A stretch of DNA of 64,000 bases, taken from NCBI RefSeq assembly GCF_020784725.1, contig NZ_JAJGTZ010000026.1, positions 62,001 through 126,000 of the forward strand. Reading direction: 5' to 3'. The translations under genes and the position numbers were made by a program. The stretch is from Limosilactobacillus reuteri. Its GTDB lineage: Bacteria; Bacillota; Bacilli; Lactobacillales; Lactobacillaceae. Every line of letters starts with the position of its first letter. The stretch's first letter is position 1. Below, in pieces: positions 21,605 to 34,858 of this stretch. The notes under the pieces were generated by a model. It did not search any database. It was not told the origin of the DNA and saw only the letters and a list, made by a program, of their open reading frames with translations.

Positions 21605-22048
21605 GTGAGAACGACATACATCGCAAAACCTGGTGAAGTTGAACGCAAATGGTACGTTGTCGATGCTAAGAATGTCCCAATGGGTCGTTTAGCATCTGCA
21701 GTAGCATCAATTTTGCGCGGTAAGAACAAACCAACATTTACTCCACACGTTGATACTGGTGATTACGTTATCGTTATCAACGCTGCGCAAGTTAAGTTAA
21801 CTGGTAAGAAAGCATCTCAAAAGATGTACTACCGTCACTCAAACTACCCTGGTGGTTTGAAGCAACGGACTGCTGGTGACTTCCTTGCAAAGGAACCAGA
21901 GAAGTTATTGGAAACTGCTATCAAGGGTATGCTTCCACACAACTCTCTTGGTCACAAGCAAGGTTTGAAGTTACATGTTTATGCTGGTGAAGACCACAAA
22001 CATGCTGCACAAAACCCAGAAGTTTTAGACATTACTAACTTAATCTAA
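21605..22048 (+). CDS. rplM: 50S ribosomal protein L13
   Basis: 147-aa L13, the standard length. GTG start at 21605 ([20 protein letters not shown]) behind TTGGAGG; an in-frame ATG at 21530 lies upstream of the leader stem and is rejected. Contains [17 protein letters not shown] and the signature [18 protein letters not shown]. Operon with rpsI. Confidence 0.98.
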   Translation: MRTTYIAKPGEVERKWYVVDAKNVPMGRLASAVASILRGKNKPTFTPHVDTGDYVIVINAAQVKLTGKKASQKMYYRHSNYPGGLKQRTAGDFLAKEPEKLLETAIKGMLPHNSLGHKQGLKLHVYAGEDHKHAAQNPEVLDITNLI

Positions 22049-22061
22049 GGAGGGAATGGAA

Positions 22062-22457
22062 TTGGCTCAACAAGTACAATACAGTGGTACTGGTCGGCGT
22101 AAGGATGCAACCGCACGTGTTCGCTTAGTACCAGGTTCAGGTAAGATTACGATGAACGGCAAGGCAATTGAAGACTACATTCCATTTGCCAACTTACGTG
22201 CTATCGTTAACCAACCATTTGCTGTTACTAAAACAGAAGGTCAATACGACGTTTTAGCTAACGTTAATGGTGGTGGATTCTCTGGTCAAGCAGGTGCAGT
22301 ACGTCACGGTATCGCCCGTGCACTTCTCGCTGTTGATCCAGACTTCCGTGACGCTTTAAAGAAGGCTGGTCTCTTAACTCGTGACCCTCGTATGAAGGAA
22401 CGTCGTAAGCCAGGTCTTAAGAAAGCTCGTAAGGCTGCTCAATTCAGTAAGCGTTAA
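22062..22457 (+). CDS. rpsI: 30S ribosomal protein S9
   Basis: 131-aa S9 whose C-terminal tail reaches the P site. TTG start at 22062 ([18 protein letters not shown]) sits 7 bases after GGAGGG; the in-frame ATG at 22056 is only one base away from that site. Contains [19 protein letters not shown] and the end [12 protein letters not shown]. Confidence 0.98.
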   Translation: MAQQVQYSGTGRRKDATARVRLVPGSGKITMNGKAIEDYIPFANLRAIVNQPFAVTKTEGQYDVLANVNGGGFSGQAGAVRHGIARALLAVDPDFRDALKKAGLLTRDPRMKERRKPGLKKARKAAQFSKR

Positions 22458-22476
22458 TATTTCGATTATCGCTTCC

Positions 22477-22507
22477 AAAGACATCAGTATTTTGCTGATG
22501 TCTTTTT
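22477..22507 (+). terminator. terminator of rplM-rpsI
   Basis: AAAGACATCAG (22477-22487) pairs perfectly with CTGATGTCTTT (22494-22504), followed by T. Confidence 0.92.
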
Positions 22508-22510
22508 ATA

Positions 22511-22539
22511 TTTAAAGAGAATTTAATATACGATATAAT
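22511..22539 (+). promoter_or_regulatory. promoter of the SDR gene
   Basis: TTTAAA (22511-22516), 17-bp spacer, TATAAT (22534-22539). Confidence 0.6.
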
Positions 22540-22541
22540 AA

Positions 22542-23345
<804 letters not shown>

Positions 23346-23365
23346 TATTTAAGGCTAGTAGCATC

Positions 23366-23405
23366 AAGCGCAACTGGAAAAGAATTTTTCAGTTGTGCTT
23401 TTTTA
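23366..23405 (+). terminator. terminator of the SDR gene
   Basis: AAGCGCAACTG (23366-23376) pairs with CAGTTGTGCTT (23390-23400, one G-U), followed by a T-run. Confidence 0.88.
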
Positions 23406-23494
23406 ACTTCTTCTAAAAATATTACGATAAATTAACCCAAACGAGATGGATTTTGCTACAATTAATAACTAGTAGAAAAGAGGAGGCTAAGCTT

Positions 23495-24121
23495 GTGGCA
23501 AAACGGAAGCGGAGAAACAAAAACCGCCATACGGGTAGAAATTGGATTATTAGCATTCTTGCTGTTATTGTTATTTTTTTGGGTGTTTACGTTGGGCACC
23601 ATTTTTACCGAATCTGGAATCAGCAACGAATTGAACAAGAGGCACGTGAAAAGGATCGCCGAGCGAAGCAATTATTTATTCAGCAAGTTGCTCCTGAAGC
23701 CCAGGCAATGCAAAATACCTATCATGTTTATGCATCAATTACGATTGCCCAAGCGATTCTTGAATCTCAATGGGGAACAAGTCAGTTAGCGTCACAATAC
23801 CATAATTTATTTGGAATTAAGGGAACGGGAACAAATTCACGAGTAATGACAACTAAAGAATATATTAATGGTAAGTGGATCGTTACTAAGGGACGATTCC
23901 GCGTTTATGATAGTTGGAGTGATTCGATTAAAGACCATACGCGATTGATGTTAAATGGGACAGACACCAATCAACAAAATTATGACCGAGTTGTCCATGC
24001 GACTAATTATCAAGAAGCAGCTCGGGGATTACAAGAAGCAGGTTATGCGACTGATCCTGATTATGCACAAAAATTAATTTCGGTGATTAAGGCGTATAAG
24101 TTATATACTTATGATAAGTAA
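23495..24121 (+). CDS. membrane-anchored glucosaminidase (GH73)
   Basis: 208-aa peptidoglycan hydrolase cleaving N-acetylglucosamine linkages. GTG start at 23495 behind GAGGAGG. Very basic N-terminus (KRKRRNKNRHTGRN), one membrane segment (WIISILAVIVIFLGVYV), then a GH73 domain with AQAILESQWGTSQLA, NLFGIKG and YDSWSDSIKDH. No cell-wall repeats, so it stays anchored to the membrane by its N-terminus. Not obviously co-transcribed for a reason with xpt, which follows 17 bp later. Confidence 0.9.
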   Translation: MAKRKRRNKNRHTGRNWIISILAVIVIFLGVYVGHHFYRIWNQQRIEQEAREKDRRAKQLFIQQVAPEAQAMQNTYHVYASITIAQAILESQWGTSQLASQYHNLFGIKGTGTNSRVMTTKEYINGKWIVTKGRFRVYDSWSDSIKDHTRLMLNGTDTNQQNYDRVVHATNYQEAARGLQEAGYATDPDYAQKLISVIKAYKLYTYDK

Positions 24122-24126
24122 TATAG

Positions 24127-24714
<588 letters not shown>

Positions 24715-24730
24715 TAAGGGAAGTGATAAA

Positions 24731-25864
24731 ATGGGCAGAGATGCTATTTACCCAGGTAGTACTTTAGGAATTATTGGAATTAATCGCAATGGAGCAGCAC
24801 TTATTGCGACAGCGAAGAAGGCAGGCTTTAATGTTGGTGTGTATGTGGATCGTTCTCAGCCGTCAGTAACTAAAATGGCTGACTTTACAATTGTAGGAGC
24901 AATGAACGATCGCACAAAACTAACTCAGTTTGGAGAAGCATGTGATGCAATTCTTTATCAAACCCCTAATGTTGATTCTCGTGTCCTGCACTTTTTGAGT
25001 CAATATGCGGTAATTCCCCAGGGGATTAATGCTCTTGAAATTGTTCAAGATCGGTTAATGGAACGTGCTTTCTTAGATCAAGTAAATATTAATATTGCTC
25101 CATATGTGACGGTGGTTAGTTTAGATGATGTTTACCAATCAATTGATTCCATTGGCTATCCTGCGCTGTTAAAACCCATTCAACGAGGAATTGGGGAAAA
25201 TTCAATGCTGATTGAGCGTCAATCTGATATTACTCGAGCCGCTGATTTTATTGATACTGGTACATATTTACTAGAATCGTGGATTGAACATACAAATGAA
25301 TATACTATGACGGCGGCAACTGATGGAAAAGATACAGAGATTTTTCCTCTTGCTCAGCTTCATTACAATGACAAGCGCCAGTTGATTTCTGTTGCGACAC
25401 CAGCAAATATTCACGATGATATGTTAAAAGAGATGCAGCGGATTGTAAAAAGTGTTGCGGCATCTCTTGAATATCGGGGTGTATTTTCGGTTAACTTTTA
25501 TGTTACTTCTACTGGTACCCTTTATGTAAAGAATATTGAACCAGGGTTAACGTCAATTGCTAATATTTATGATGTCACAGCAAATGTTGATCAGTATGAA
25601 GAACAATTAAGAAGTGCTGTTGGAATGCCCCTACACGTTATTACACCATTACAAATTGGTTTGCTGATGGTCGTTCGCAATTATCAATCACGGGCAATTC
25701 AACGGCAATGGTTGCTGAAGAATAACTGGCAATTTAGATTCTTTAATGATGTTGGGGATGACGATCAAGCAATTCTCGGCTTTGTCTGGGTAACTGGCGG
25801 CGATAACTTAGCAGCTTTAAAGAATCAAGTTGACGATACCGAAGTTTGGAACGACCAAGCTTGA
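24731..25864 (+). CDS. divergent PurK-like ATP-grasp protein
   Basis: 377-aa protein with the three-part layout of N5-carboxyaminoimidazole ribonucleotide synthase: N-terminal nucleotide-type fold (GSTLGIIGINRNGAALIATAK), ATP-grasp (ALLKPI, EYTMTAATDG) and a C-terminal domain. Key PurK motifs differ: the GYDGKGQ loop reads QRGIGENS, and the substrate segment where PurK has Arg-Pro-His-Asn-Ser-Gly-His reads NIEPGLTSIANIYDV. Its place between xpt and pcrA, far from pur genes, argues for a different carboxylate-amine ligase function. The reaction is unknown. Confidence 0.75.
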   Translation: MGRDAIYPGSTLGIIGINRNGAALIATAKKAGFNVGVYVDRSQPSVTKMADFTIVGAMNDRTKLTQFGEACDAILYQTPNVDSRVLHFLSQYAVIPQGINALEIVQDRLMERAFLDQVNINIAPYVTVVSLDDVYQSIDSIGYPALLKPIQRGIGENSMLIERQSDITRAADFIDTGTYLLESWIEHTNEYTMTAATDGKDTEIFPLAQLHYNDKRQLISVATPANIHDDMLKEMQRIVKSVAASLEYRGVFSVNFYVTSTGTLYVKNIEPGLTSIANIYDVTANVDQYEEQLRSAVGMPLHVITPLQIGLLMVVRNYQSRAIQRQWLLKNNWQFRFFNDVGDDDQAILGFVWVTGGDNLAALKNQVDDTEVWNDQA

Positions 25865-25892
25865 TCACGAAATTATAAATTAAGCGTACAAG

Positions 25893-25936
25893 ATTACGAG
25901 GGACTGGGGATGAAATCGCAGTCTCTTTATTTTTCC
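25893..25936 (+). terminator. likely terminator of xpt-purK-like operon
   Basis: GACTG pairs with CAGTC around 25901-25922 (extended by AG..GA/TCT), followed by CTTTATTTTTCC. Confidence 0.6.
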
Positions 25937-25976
25937 TAACATATGTTCGATTTTAGCACCAAATGAGATCCTAATT

Positions 25977-25985
25977 TGGTATAAT
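25977..25985 (+). promoter_or_regulatory. extended -10 promoter of pcrA operon
   Basis: TGGTATAAT (25977-25985), an extended -10 element with no good -35 upstream. Confidence 0.6.
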
Positions 25986-26020
25986 ATTAGCCGATGAAAA
26001 TTTAGAGAGGATGGAACAGC

Positions 26021-28294
26021 GTGAATAACGGGCAAGCATTATTAGAAGGAATGAATGATAAGCAATCCGAAGCAGTATTAACTACAGAGGGACCATTATT
26101 AGTAATGGCCGGTGCTGGATCAGGAAAGACACGGGTTCTTACACACCGGGTTGCTTACTTAATTGAAGAAAATGGTGTATTACCATGGAATATTTTAGCG
26201 ATTACTTTTACTAACAAGGCTGCGCGCGAAATGAAAGAGCGGGTCGGTAAATTGCTTGGTGAAAATGCTAATGAGATTTGGGTATCGACTTTTCACGCCT
26301 TATGTGTTCGAATCCTCCGTCGTGATATTGAAAAAATTGGCTATAATCGCGCCTTTACGATTGCTGATACAAGCGAGCAACGGACGTTAATGAAGCGGAT
26401 TTGCGCAGAATTAAATATTGATACTAAAAAATTTGATCCCCGCAGTATCTTAAGCGCGATTTCTAATGCTAAAAATGCTTTGTTGACACCAGATGACTAT
26501 AGCAAAGAAGCTAATAGTATGTTTGAAAACATGGTTGCGCGTGCCTATAAGCTTTACCAACAGGAGTTAGAAGCTAATCAAGCATTAGATTTTGATGACT
26601 TGATCATGAAGACCATTGAGTTATTAGAAAGTGACCAAGAGACGCTTGAATTTTATCAAGATAAGTTCCACTACATCCATGTTGACGAGTACCAGGATAC
26701 AAATGATGCTCAATACCGGTTAGTTAATTTATTAGCACAAAAGTACCAAAATCTGTGTGTGGTAGGGGATGCAGATCAGAGTATTTATGGTTGGCGTGGA
26801 GCTAATATGAACAATATTTTGAATTTTGAACATGATTATCCCCAAGCTAAGACGGTAATGCTTGAGCAAAACTATCGGTCAACGCAAACAATTTTAAATG
26901 CAGCGAATGAAGTTATTGCTAATAACCTTTATCGAAAAAAGAAGAATCTGTGGACAGAAAATGGTCAAGGAGACAAAATTTCATATTACCGCGCGCAAAA
27001 CGAACACGATGAAGCGCAGTTTATTGTTTCGAAGATTAAAGAAGAACAAGAAAAGCATGGGTATCACTTTAATGACTTTGCGATCCTTTATCGGACTAAT
27101 GCGCAATCACGGATGGTTGAAGAAACTTTCTTGAAGAGTAGTATTCCCTATACGATGGTTGGTGGCCATAAATTCTATGACCGGCGTGAAATTCGTGATA
27201 TTTTAGCATATTTGACTTTAATCGTTAATCCTGCCGATTCAATGAGCTTTGAACGAGTTGTCAATACGCCCAAACGAGGAATTGGTTTAACTAGTGTGGG
27301 ACATCTTCGTAATTTTGCTAATGAAAATGGCTGGACACTACTAAAAGCAGCTCAAAATGTTGATACTGCTAGTGAGATTACTGCACGAACACGAAATAAA
27401 ATTGATGAATTTGGTCAATTAATGGCTAACTTGACTAACCAGGCAGAATATCTCACGTTAACTGATTTAACTGAACAGATTTTAGAGTTAAGTGGTTACA
27501 ATAAGATGCTAAGTGATGATCGAAGTCTTGAAGCACAAGCTCGTCGTGAAAACCTTGATGAATTTAAGTCGGTTACACAAGAATATGATGAGCAGCATAA
27601 AGACGATGATGACCCTAACTTGCAAAAAATTATTAACTTTTTAGCTGATTTGGCCCTTGTCTCAGATCAAGATGATGTTGATGAACAAGCACCGGCTGTA
27701 ACTTTAATGACATTACATGCAGCTAAGGGACTTGAATTTCCAGTTGTTTTCCTTGTGGGAATGGAAGAAGGGATTTTCCCATTATCGCGGGCTTTAATGG
27801 AAGATGATGAATTGGAAGAAGAACGTCGCTTAGCCTATGTTGGAATTACACGGGCAAAGAAGAAGCTTTATCTTACTAATGCCTTTTCACGTTTACTTTA
27901 TGGTCGTATTCAGCGTAACCAACCATCACGATTTGTAGAAGAAATTGATTCTGAGTTATTACAGTTTGAAAATAGCCTATCAGGTAATAGCATTAAAGAT
28001 AGTAAACTACCATTTGATCGTGCTGCCGCGACCGCTACTACCTACCGTGATCAGCAAAAACGGACATATCGCAGTGCTGGCAAGCGGGTTAAACCAATTA
28101 CTAACACCGGAACTGGAGCCGATAAAGTTGGCTGGAAAACTGGCGATAAAGTTGAGCACAAAAAGTGGGGTCGAGGAACAGTGGTCAAAGTTAACGGTAG
28201 TGGCAATGATATGGAATTAGATATTGCCTTTCCAAGTCAGGGGGTAAAGCGGTTATTAGCAAGTTTTGCCCCAATTACGAAAGTACAAAAATAA
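26021..28294 (+). CDS. pcrA: ATP-dependent DNA helicase PcrA
   Basis: 757-aa superfamily 1A 3'-5' helicase for repair and replication-fork upkeep. GTG start. Walker A AGAGSGKT near residues 30-37, motif II DEYQDTND, QNYRSTQ, and TLHAAKGLEFPVVFLVGMEE. The C-terminus ends in a Tudor-like fold (VEHKKWGRGTVVKVNG) that binds RNA polymerase. Operon pcrA-ligA-camS, the normal Firmicutes order. Confidence 0.98.
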   Translation: MNNGQALLEGMNDKQSEAVLTTEGPLLVMAGAGSGKTRVLTHRVAYLIEENGVLPWNILAITFTNKAAREMKERVGKLLGENANEIWVSTFHALCVRILRRDIEKIGYNRAFTIADTSEQRTLMKRICAELNIDTKKFDPRSILSAISNAKNALLTPDDYSKEANSMFENMVARAYKLYQQELEANQALDFDDLIMKTIELLESDQETLEFYQDKFHYIHVDEYQDTNDAQYRLVNLLAQKYQNLCVVGDADQSIYGWRGANMNNILNFEHDYPQAKTVMLEQNYRSTQTILNAANEVIANNLYRKKKNLWTENGQGDKISYYRAQNEHDEAQFIVSKIKEEQEKHGYHFNDFAILYRTNAQSRMVEETFLKSSIPYTMVGGHKFYDRREIRDILAYLTLIVNPADSMSFERVVNTPKRGIGLTSVGHLRNFANENGWTLLKAAQNVDTASEITARTRNKIDEFGQLMANLTNQAEYLTLTDLTEQILELSGYNKMLSDDRSLEAQARRENLDEFKSVTQEYDEQHKDDDDPNLQKIINFLADLALVSDQDDVDEQAPAVTLMTLHAAKGLEFPVVFLVGMEEGIFPLSRALMEDDELEEERRLAYVGITRAKKKLYLTNAFSRLLYGRIQRNQPSRFVEEIDSELLQFENSLSGNSIKDSKLPFDRAAATATTYRDQQKRTYRSAGKRVKPITNTGTGADKVGWKTGDKVEHKKWGRGTVVKVNGSGNDMELDIAFPSQGVKRLLASFAPITKVQK

Positions 28295-28297
28295 TGA

Positions 28298-30355
<2,058 letters not shown>

Positions 30356-30358
30356 ATC

Positions 30359-31474
30359 GTGAAGCGAAAGGCAAAAAAAATAGCCGTTAGTGCTGCCGTT
30401 TTGATGTGTACTGTCTTGCTTGCATCATGTGGTTTTGGCGGAAAGTCGTCATCGAAAAACTATTCAACGACTGGTTCAAGTAATGGTACTTATCAAGGTG
30501 TGATTAAAAATGGTCGTTACCGAACAAGTAAAGCTCGGGGGATAAATGTCTCACAAAATGATAATCAATATAACCTTAAAAGCTTTGAAAGTGGTTTGAC
30601 TCAGGTTTCAAAACGGGTCTTTTCAACAAAAAGCTATATTTTCCAAGAAGGTCAATACCTTAGTAGTGGGACGATTGAAAACTGGCTCGGTCGAAAAACA
30701 AAAAGTAATCCTGAAGGGCTAAACCCGGCTCAAGGAAAGAAGAGCAATCCTAACCCAGTCTATATTCAACAAATTGAAGAGCAAGATTATATGCAAGAAA
30801 GTGGTAATTCCATGAAATTGCGGGGGATTACGATTGGGATTGGAATAAATTCCGAATATAACTACCAAACTAAGACAGGAGGCCCAACTTTAACTAAGAA
30901 AATTAGTGATAGTGAGGTTCGTCGTCAAGGTGAAATTGCGGCACAAAAGGTACTTCAACGAGTGCGGAAAAAGCCTGGCGTTGGAAATGTTCCAATCGTG
31001 ATTGCACTATACAAACAAGCACCAGATGATAGTTTAGTTGGTGGTACATTCTTTGCTTATAGCAAGAATAGTGGTAATACGATTAGTAGTTGGCGGAAGT
31101 TAAATTACAAGAATGTAGTCCTTCCAAAGGCTAGTGCATCAACAACTAATAGTTCTGATCAAACTGATGATGATAGTTTCTCAAACTTTAAGAGTCAGAT
31201 TCAAAGTTTCTTCCCTAACTTGAGCGGAGTTACAGCACAAGCACAATATGAAAATGGAACTTTGTCAGGGATGCACATTACCGTTACTACTCAGTTCTAT
31301 AGTCAAAGTGAAATTACTAGTTTTACCCAATATATTACCCGGGCAGCGAAAAAGTACCTGCCTAATGGGATTCCGATTGATATTAAAATTCAATCTGATT
31401 CAGAAATTCAAGCGGTTGTTTATCGGAATGCTGGTTCTGATAACTTCCAGTCGCATATTTTTGATTCTTATTAA
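30359..31474 (+). CDS. camS: CamS-family lipoprotein
   Basis: 371-aa lipoprotein of the CamS family (sex pheromone cAM373 precursor in enterococci and staphylococci). GTG start three bases after ligA. Signal peptide with lipobox LASC, lipidated Cys24. A Ser/Gly/Lys-rich linker follows, then the CamS domain. In enterococci the pheromone is cut from the signal peptide; here the seven residues before the Cys are CTVLLAS. The role of the mature protein is unknown. Confidence 0.92.
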   Translation: MKRKAKKIAVSAAVLMCTVLLASCGFGGKSSSKNYSTTGSSNGTYQGVIKNGRYRTSKARGINVSQNDNQYNLKSFESGLTQVSKRVFSTKSYIFQEGQYLSSGTIENWLGRKTKSNPEGLNPAQGKKSNPNPVYIQQIEEQDYMQESGNSMKLRGITIGIGINSEYNYQTKTGGPTLTKKISDSEVRRQGEIAAQKVLQRVRKKPGVGNVPIVIALYKQAPDDSLVGGTFFAYSKNSGNTISSWRKLNYKNVVLPKASASTTNSSDQTDDDSFSNFKSQIQSFFPNLSGVTAQAQYENGTLSGMHITVTTQFYSQSEITSFTQYITRAAKKYLPNGIPIDIKIQSDSEIQAVVYRNAGSDNFQSHIFDSY

Positions 31475-31478
31475 AGGT

Positions 31479-31536
31479 GAAAAAGGAGGATATCGATTCG
31501 TTACTAGAAAATGCGAACCGATAACTCCTTTTTTAT
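31479..31536 (+). terminator. long-stem terminator of pcrA-ligA-camS
   Basis: AAAAAGGAG with CTCCTTTTT and, inside it, TATCGATTCG with CGAACCGATA, ending in a T-run. About 20 base pairs in all. Confidence 0.92.
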
Positions 31537-31625
31537 TTCTACATGGATGAAATAGGAGCCTATTCTGTGCTAAAATTGTTAAATGTATATGTAGATTTTA
31601 AATTACTGGAAAAGAGGTAGAGAGA

Positions 31626-31943
31626 ATGGCCAGTAAAATCACTGAGCAACAAGTAGAACACGTTGCTGAACTTGCTAAGCTTGAGTTCCCTAAGGATGAA
31701 CTTGGTAAGTTTACCACTCAACTAGGAAACATTATTGATATGTTTGAAGACCTCGAAGCGGTTGATACTGATGGCGTTGAACCAATGACATCAGCAACCG
31801 ATCGGGTAAATGTAATGCGTGAAGATAAGGCAATTAAGAGTTCTAAAGAAGAACAAGAAGCCTTGCTTAACAATGCTCCTGAAACTGATGGTGGCTACAT
31901 CAAGGTTCCAGCAATTCTTGACGAAAGTGAGGACGGCGAATAA
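31626..31943 (+). CDS. gatC: Asp/Glu-tRNA amidotransferase subunit C
   Basis: 105-aa GatC, the small subunit that ties GatA to GatB in the enzyme converting Glu-tRNA(Gln) and Asp-tRNA(Asn). Contains [16 protein letters not shown] and MREDKA. Stop overlaps the gatA start by one base (TAATG). Confidence 0.97.
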   Translation: MASKITEQQVEHVAELAKLEFPKDELGKFTTQLGNIIDMFEDLEAVDTDGVEPMTSATDRVNVMREDKAIKSSKEEQEALLNNAPETDGGYIKVPAILDESEDGE

Positions 31944-33415
31944 TGGATTTTTACCAAACAAGCTTGAGTCAATTGCACGATGACTTGGTAAATAAGAAAA
32001 TCAGTGCAACTGAATTAACAAAGGAAACTTTTGACCACATTAAGGGTAACGAAGATCAAGTTAAAGCCTTCATCAGCTTAAATGAAGACCAAGCACTGAA
32101 GCGGGCAGCTGAGATTGATGCAAAGGGCATTAGTGCTGATCAATTAACTGCAGGGGTTCCGCTTGCAGTTAAGGATAATATCTTAACTAAAGGCCTCACA
32201 ACGACGGCTGCTTCTAAGATGCTTGAAAACTTTAACCCTGTATATGACGCGACAGTAGTTGAAAAGTTAAATGCCGCTGATTACATCAACGTTGGTAAGA
32301 CTAACCTTGATGAATTTGCCATGGGATCATCTACTGAAAATTCAGCATTCTTTACAACTCATAACCCATGGGATCTTACACGGGTTCCTGGTGGTTCTTC
32401 CGGTGGTTCTGCTGCTGCTGTTGCGGCCGGGGATGTTCTAGGTGCGCTTGGTACTGATACTGGTGGTTCTATTCGGATGCCTGCTTCCTTTAACGGTGTC
32501 GTTGGGATGAAGCCTACATACGGTCGTGTATCACGGTGGGGAATCATTGCTTTTGGTTCAAGTTTTGATCAAGTTGGTTGGTTGACCCAAAATGTTAAGG
32601 ATAATGCCTTGTTGACCGCCCTCATCAGTGGAAATGATGAACGGGATATGACATCCTCCCTTAAAGAAGTTCCAGACTGGGCAGCCCAATTAAACGAAAA
32701 TACGAATGTTAAGGGCTTGCGGATTGCTGTGCCAAAGGAATACTTTGATGGCTTAGACGAAGATGTTCAAGAAGTAATCAAGGCTGCTTTGGACCACTTA
32801 GAATCCCTCGGTGCAATTGTTGATGAAGTAAGTTTGCCACACACCAAGTATGGGGTTCCTGCTTACTACATTTTAGCCTCATCTGAAGCATCTTCTAATC
32901 TCCAACGTTACGACGGTATTCGTTATGGATTCCGAGCTGCTGATGTTAAGAACTTGGAAGACGTTTATGTTCGTTCTCGTTCGGAAGGTTTCGGTGAAGA
33001 AGTTAAGCGGCGGATTATGTTAGGGACATTCTCTCTCTCTGCTGGTTTCTACGATGCTTACTTTAATAAGGCCGCTAAAGTTCGCCGTCTTATTGCCCAA
33101 GATTTTGAAGACGTATTTAAGGATCATGATGTAATCGTTGGTGCTACTGGTGCTTCAACGGCATTTAAGATTGGTGCGGAGATTGACGATCCACAAACTA
33201 TGTACATGAACGACGTATTGACTGTTCCCGTTAATATGGCCGGCCTTCCTGCAATGTCCATTCCTGCTGGTTTCTCTGCTAAAAATGGCATGCCAGTTGG
33301 TCTGCAAATCATTGGAAAAGCATTTGACGAACAAACAGTTTATAACACTGGATATGTCTTTGAACAGACAACTGATTTCCACAAGAAGACACCAAAGTTA
33401 GGAGGTCAAAACTAA
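31943..33415 (+). CDS. gatA: Asp/Glu-tRNA amidotransferase subunit A
   Basis: 490-aa amidase-family subunit releasing ammonia from glutamine. Ser-Ser-Lys triad region visible: Lys in PLAVKDNI, the Gly/Ser-rich [15 protein letters not shown] and [11 protein letters not shown] with the nucleophilic Ser. Normal length. One base separates its stop from gatB. Confidence 0.99.
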   Translation: MDFYQTSLSQLHDDLVNKKISATELTKETFDHIKGNEDQVKAFISLNEDQALKRAAEIDAKGISADQLTAGVPLAVKDNILTKGLTTTAASKMLENFNPVYDATVVEKLNAADYINVGKTNLDEFAMGSSTENSAFFTTHNPWDLTRVPGGSSGGSAAAVAAGDVLGALGTDTGGSIRMPASFNGVVGMKPTYGRVSRWGIIAFGSSFDQVGWLTQNVKDNALLTALISGNDERDMTSSLKEVPDWAAQLNENTNVKGLRIAVPKEYFDGLDEDVQEVIKAALDHLESLGAIVDEVSLPHTKYGVPAYYILASSEASSNLQRYDGIRYGFRAADVKNLEDVYVRSRSEGFGEEVKRRIMLGTFSLSAGFYDAYFNKAAKVRRLIAQDFEDVFKDHDVIVGATGASTAFKIGAEIDDPQTMYMNDVLTVPVNMAGLPAMSIPAGFSAKNGMPVGLQIIGKAFDEQTVYNTGYVFEQTTDFHKKTPKLGGQN

Positions 33416-33416
33416 G

Positions 33417-34841
33417 ATGAACTTTCAAACAACAATCGGTCTAGAAGTCCACGTTGAATTAAAGACTAATTCAAAGATTTACAGTCCATCCCCCGTTGAA
33501 TACGGTGACCAGCCTAACGCAAACACCAATGTCATTGACTGGGGTTACCCTGGTGTATTGCCAAGCTTAAACAAGGGTGTCGTTCGTGACGGAATCATGG
33601 CTGGACTTGCTCTTCATGCTCAAATTGCCCATCACATGCACTTTGATCGGAAGAACTACTTCTATCCTGATAACCCGAAAGCCTACCAGATTACTCAATC
33701 AGATACTCCAATTGCTCATGACGGTTGGATTGAAATTGAAGTAAACGGTAAGAAGAAAAAGATCGGTATCAAAGAAATGCACATTGAAGAAGATGCTGGT
33801 AAGAACACTCACACCAGTAAGTATTCATATGTTGACTTGAACCGTCAAGGAACTCCTTTGATCGAAATTGTTTCTAAGCCAGATATTGCCTCACCTGAAG
33901 AAGCAGTGGCTTACTTGGAAGCATTGCGTCAACGGATCCAATTTACGGGGATCTCTGACGTGAAGATGGAAGAAGGGTCCATGCGGGTTGATACCAACAT
34001 CTCAATTCGTCCAATCGGTTCTGACAAGTTTGGAACCAAGACAGAAATGAAGAACATCAACTCCTTTAACTATGTTCGGAAGGCCCTCGCATTTGAAGAA
34101 AAACGGCATCAAAAAGTATTGATGGCTGGTGGACACATTGGTCAGGAAACCCGTCGTTATGATGAAGCGACTGGTGAGACTATTCTGATGCGGACAAAGG
34201 AAGGTTCTGATGATTACCGTTACTTCCCAGAACCAGACTTGCCACCAGTAAATGTTAGTGATGAATGGATTAATGAAATTGAAAGCGAAATGCCAGAAAT
34301 GCCTGGTGAGCGTCGTGAGCACTATGTTAAGGACCTTGGCTTAACTGATTACGATGCCATGGTTCTTACCCAGACTAAGGAAATGTCTGATTTCTTTGAA
34401 GAAGCCGTTAAGGACGGTGGCGATCCTAAGCGGGTAGCCAACTACTTAATGAACGATGTGAACTCATACTTAAACGATCAGCAAGTTGATTTACAAGATA
34501 CTAAGCTTACTCCAGCTAACCTTGCCGGCATGGTGAAGTTACTTGAAGATGGTACTATTTCTTCTAAGATGGCTAAGAAAGTCTTCAAGGGAATCTTAGA
34601 TGGTGAAGAACCCAATGCTTATGCAAAGGAACACGGTCTTGTTCAGTTATCGGATCCTGCGCAACTGCAGCCAATCGTTGATGAAGTTCTTGACAATAAC
34701 GAACAATCAATTGAAGACTTTAAGAATGGTAAAGACCGGGCTGTCGGTTACTTAATGGGTCAAATCATGAAGCAAACGCGTGGTAAAGCTAATCCACAAG
34801 TTGTTACTCAATTATTGATGAAGTCTTTGAAGGCTAAATAG
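33417..34841 (+). CDS. gatB: Asp/Glu-tRNA amidotransferase subunit B
   Basis: 474-aa GatB, which phosphorylates the misacylated tRNA and has a C-terminal YqeY-like tRNA-binding domain. Contains [14 protein letters not shown], the signature [12 protein letters not shown]-type stretch (here [12 protein letters not shown]) and FPEPDLPP. Preceded by AGGAGG within gatA. Confidence 0.99.
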   Translation: MNFQTTIGLEVHVELKTNSKIYSPSPVEYGDQPNANTNVIDWGYPGVLPSLNKGVVRDGIMAGLALHAQIAHHMHFDRKNYFYPDNPKAYQITQSDTPIAHDGWIEIEVNGKKKKIGIKEMHIEEDAGKNTHTSKYSYVDLNRQGTPLIEIVSKPDIASPEEAVAYLEALRQRIQFTGISDVKMEEGSMRVDTNISIRPIGSDKFGTKTEMKNINSFNYVRKALAFEEKRHQKVLMAGGHIGQETRRYDEATGETILMRTKEGSDDYRYFPEPDLPPVNVSDEWINEIESEMPEMPGERREHYVKDLGLTDYDAMVLTQTKEMSDFFEEAVKDGGDPKRVANYLMNDVNSYLNDQQVDLQDTKLTPANLAGMVKLLEDGTISSKMAKKVFKGILDGEEPNAYAKEHGLVQLSDPAQLQPIVDEVLDNNEQSIEDFKNGKDRAVGYLMGQIMKQTRGKANPQVVTQLLMKSLKAK

Positions 34842-34858
34842 AGTAGGGAGGGATGACC

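Noticed and set aside
34002-34322. 106-codon antisense frame inside gatB
   Set aside because: Opposite an intact gatB; no ribosome site and no recognisable protein.
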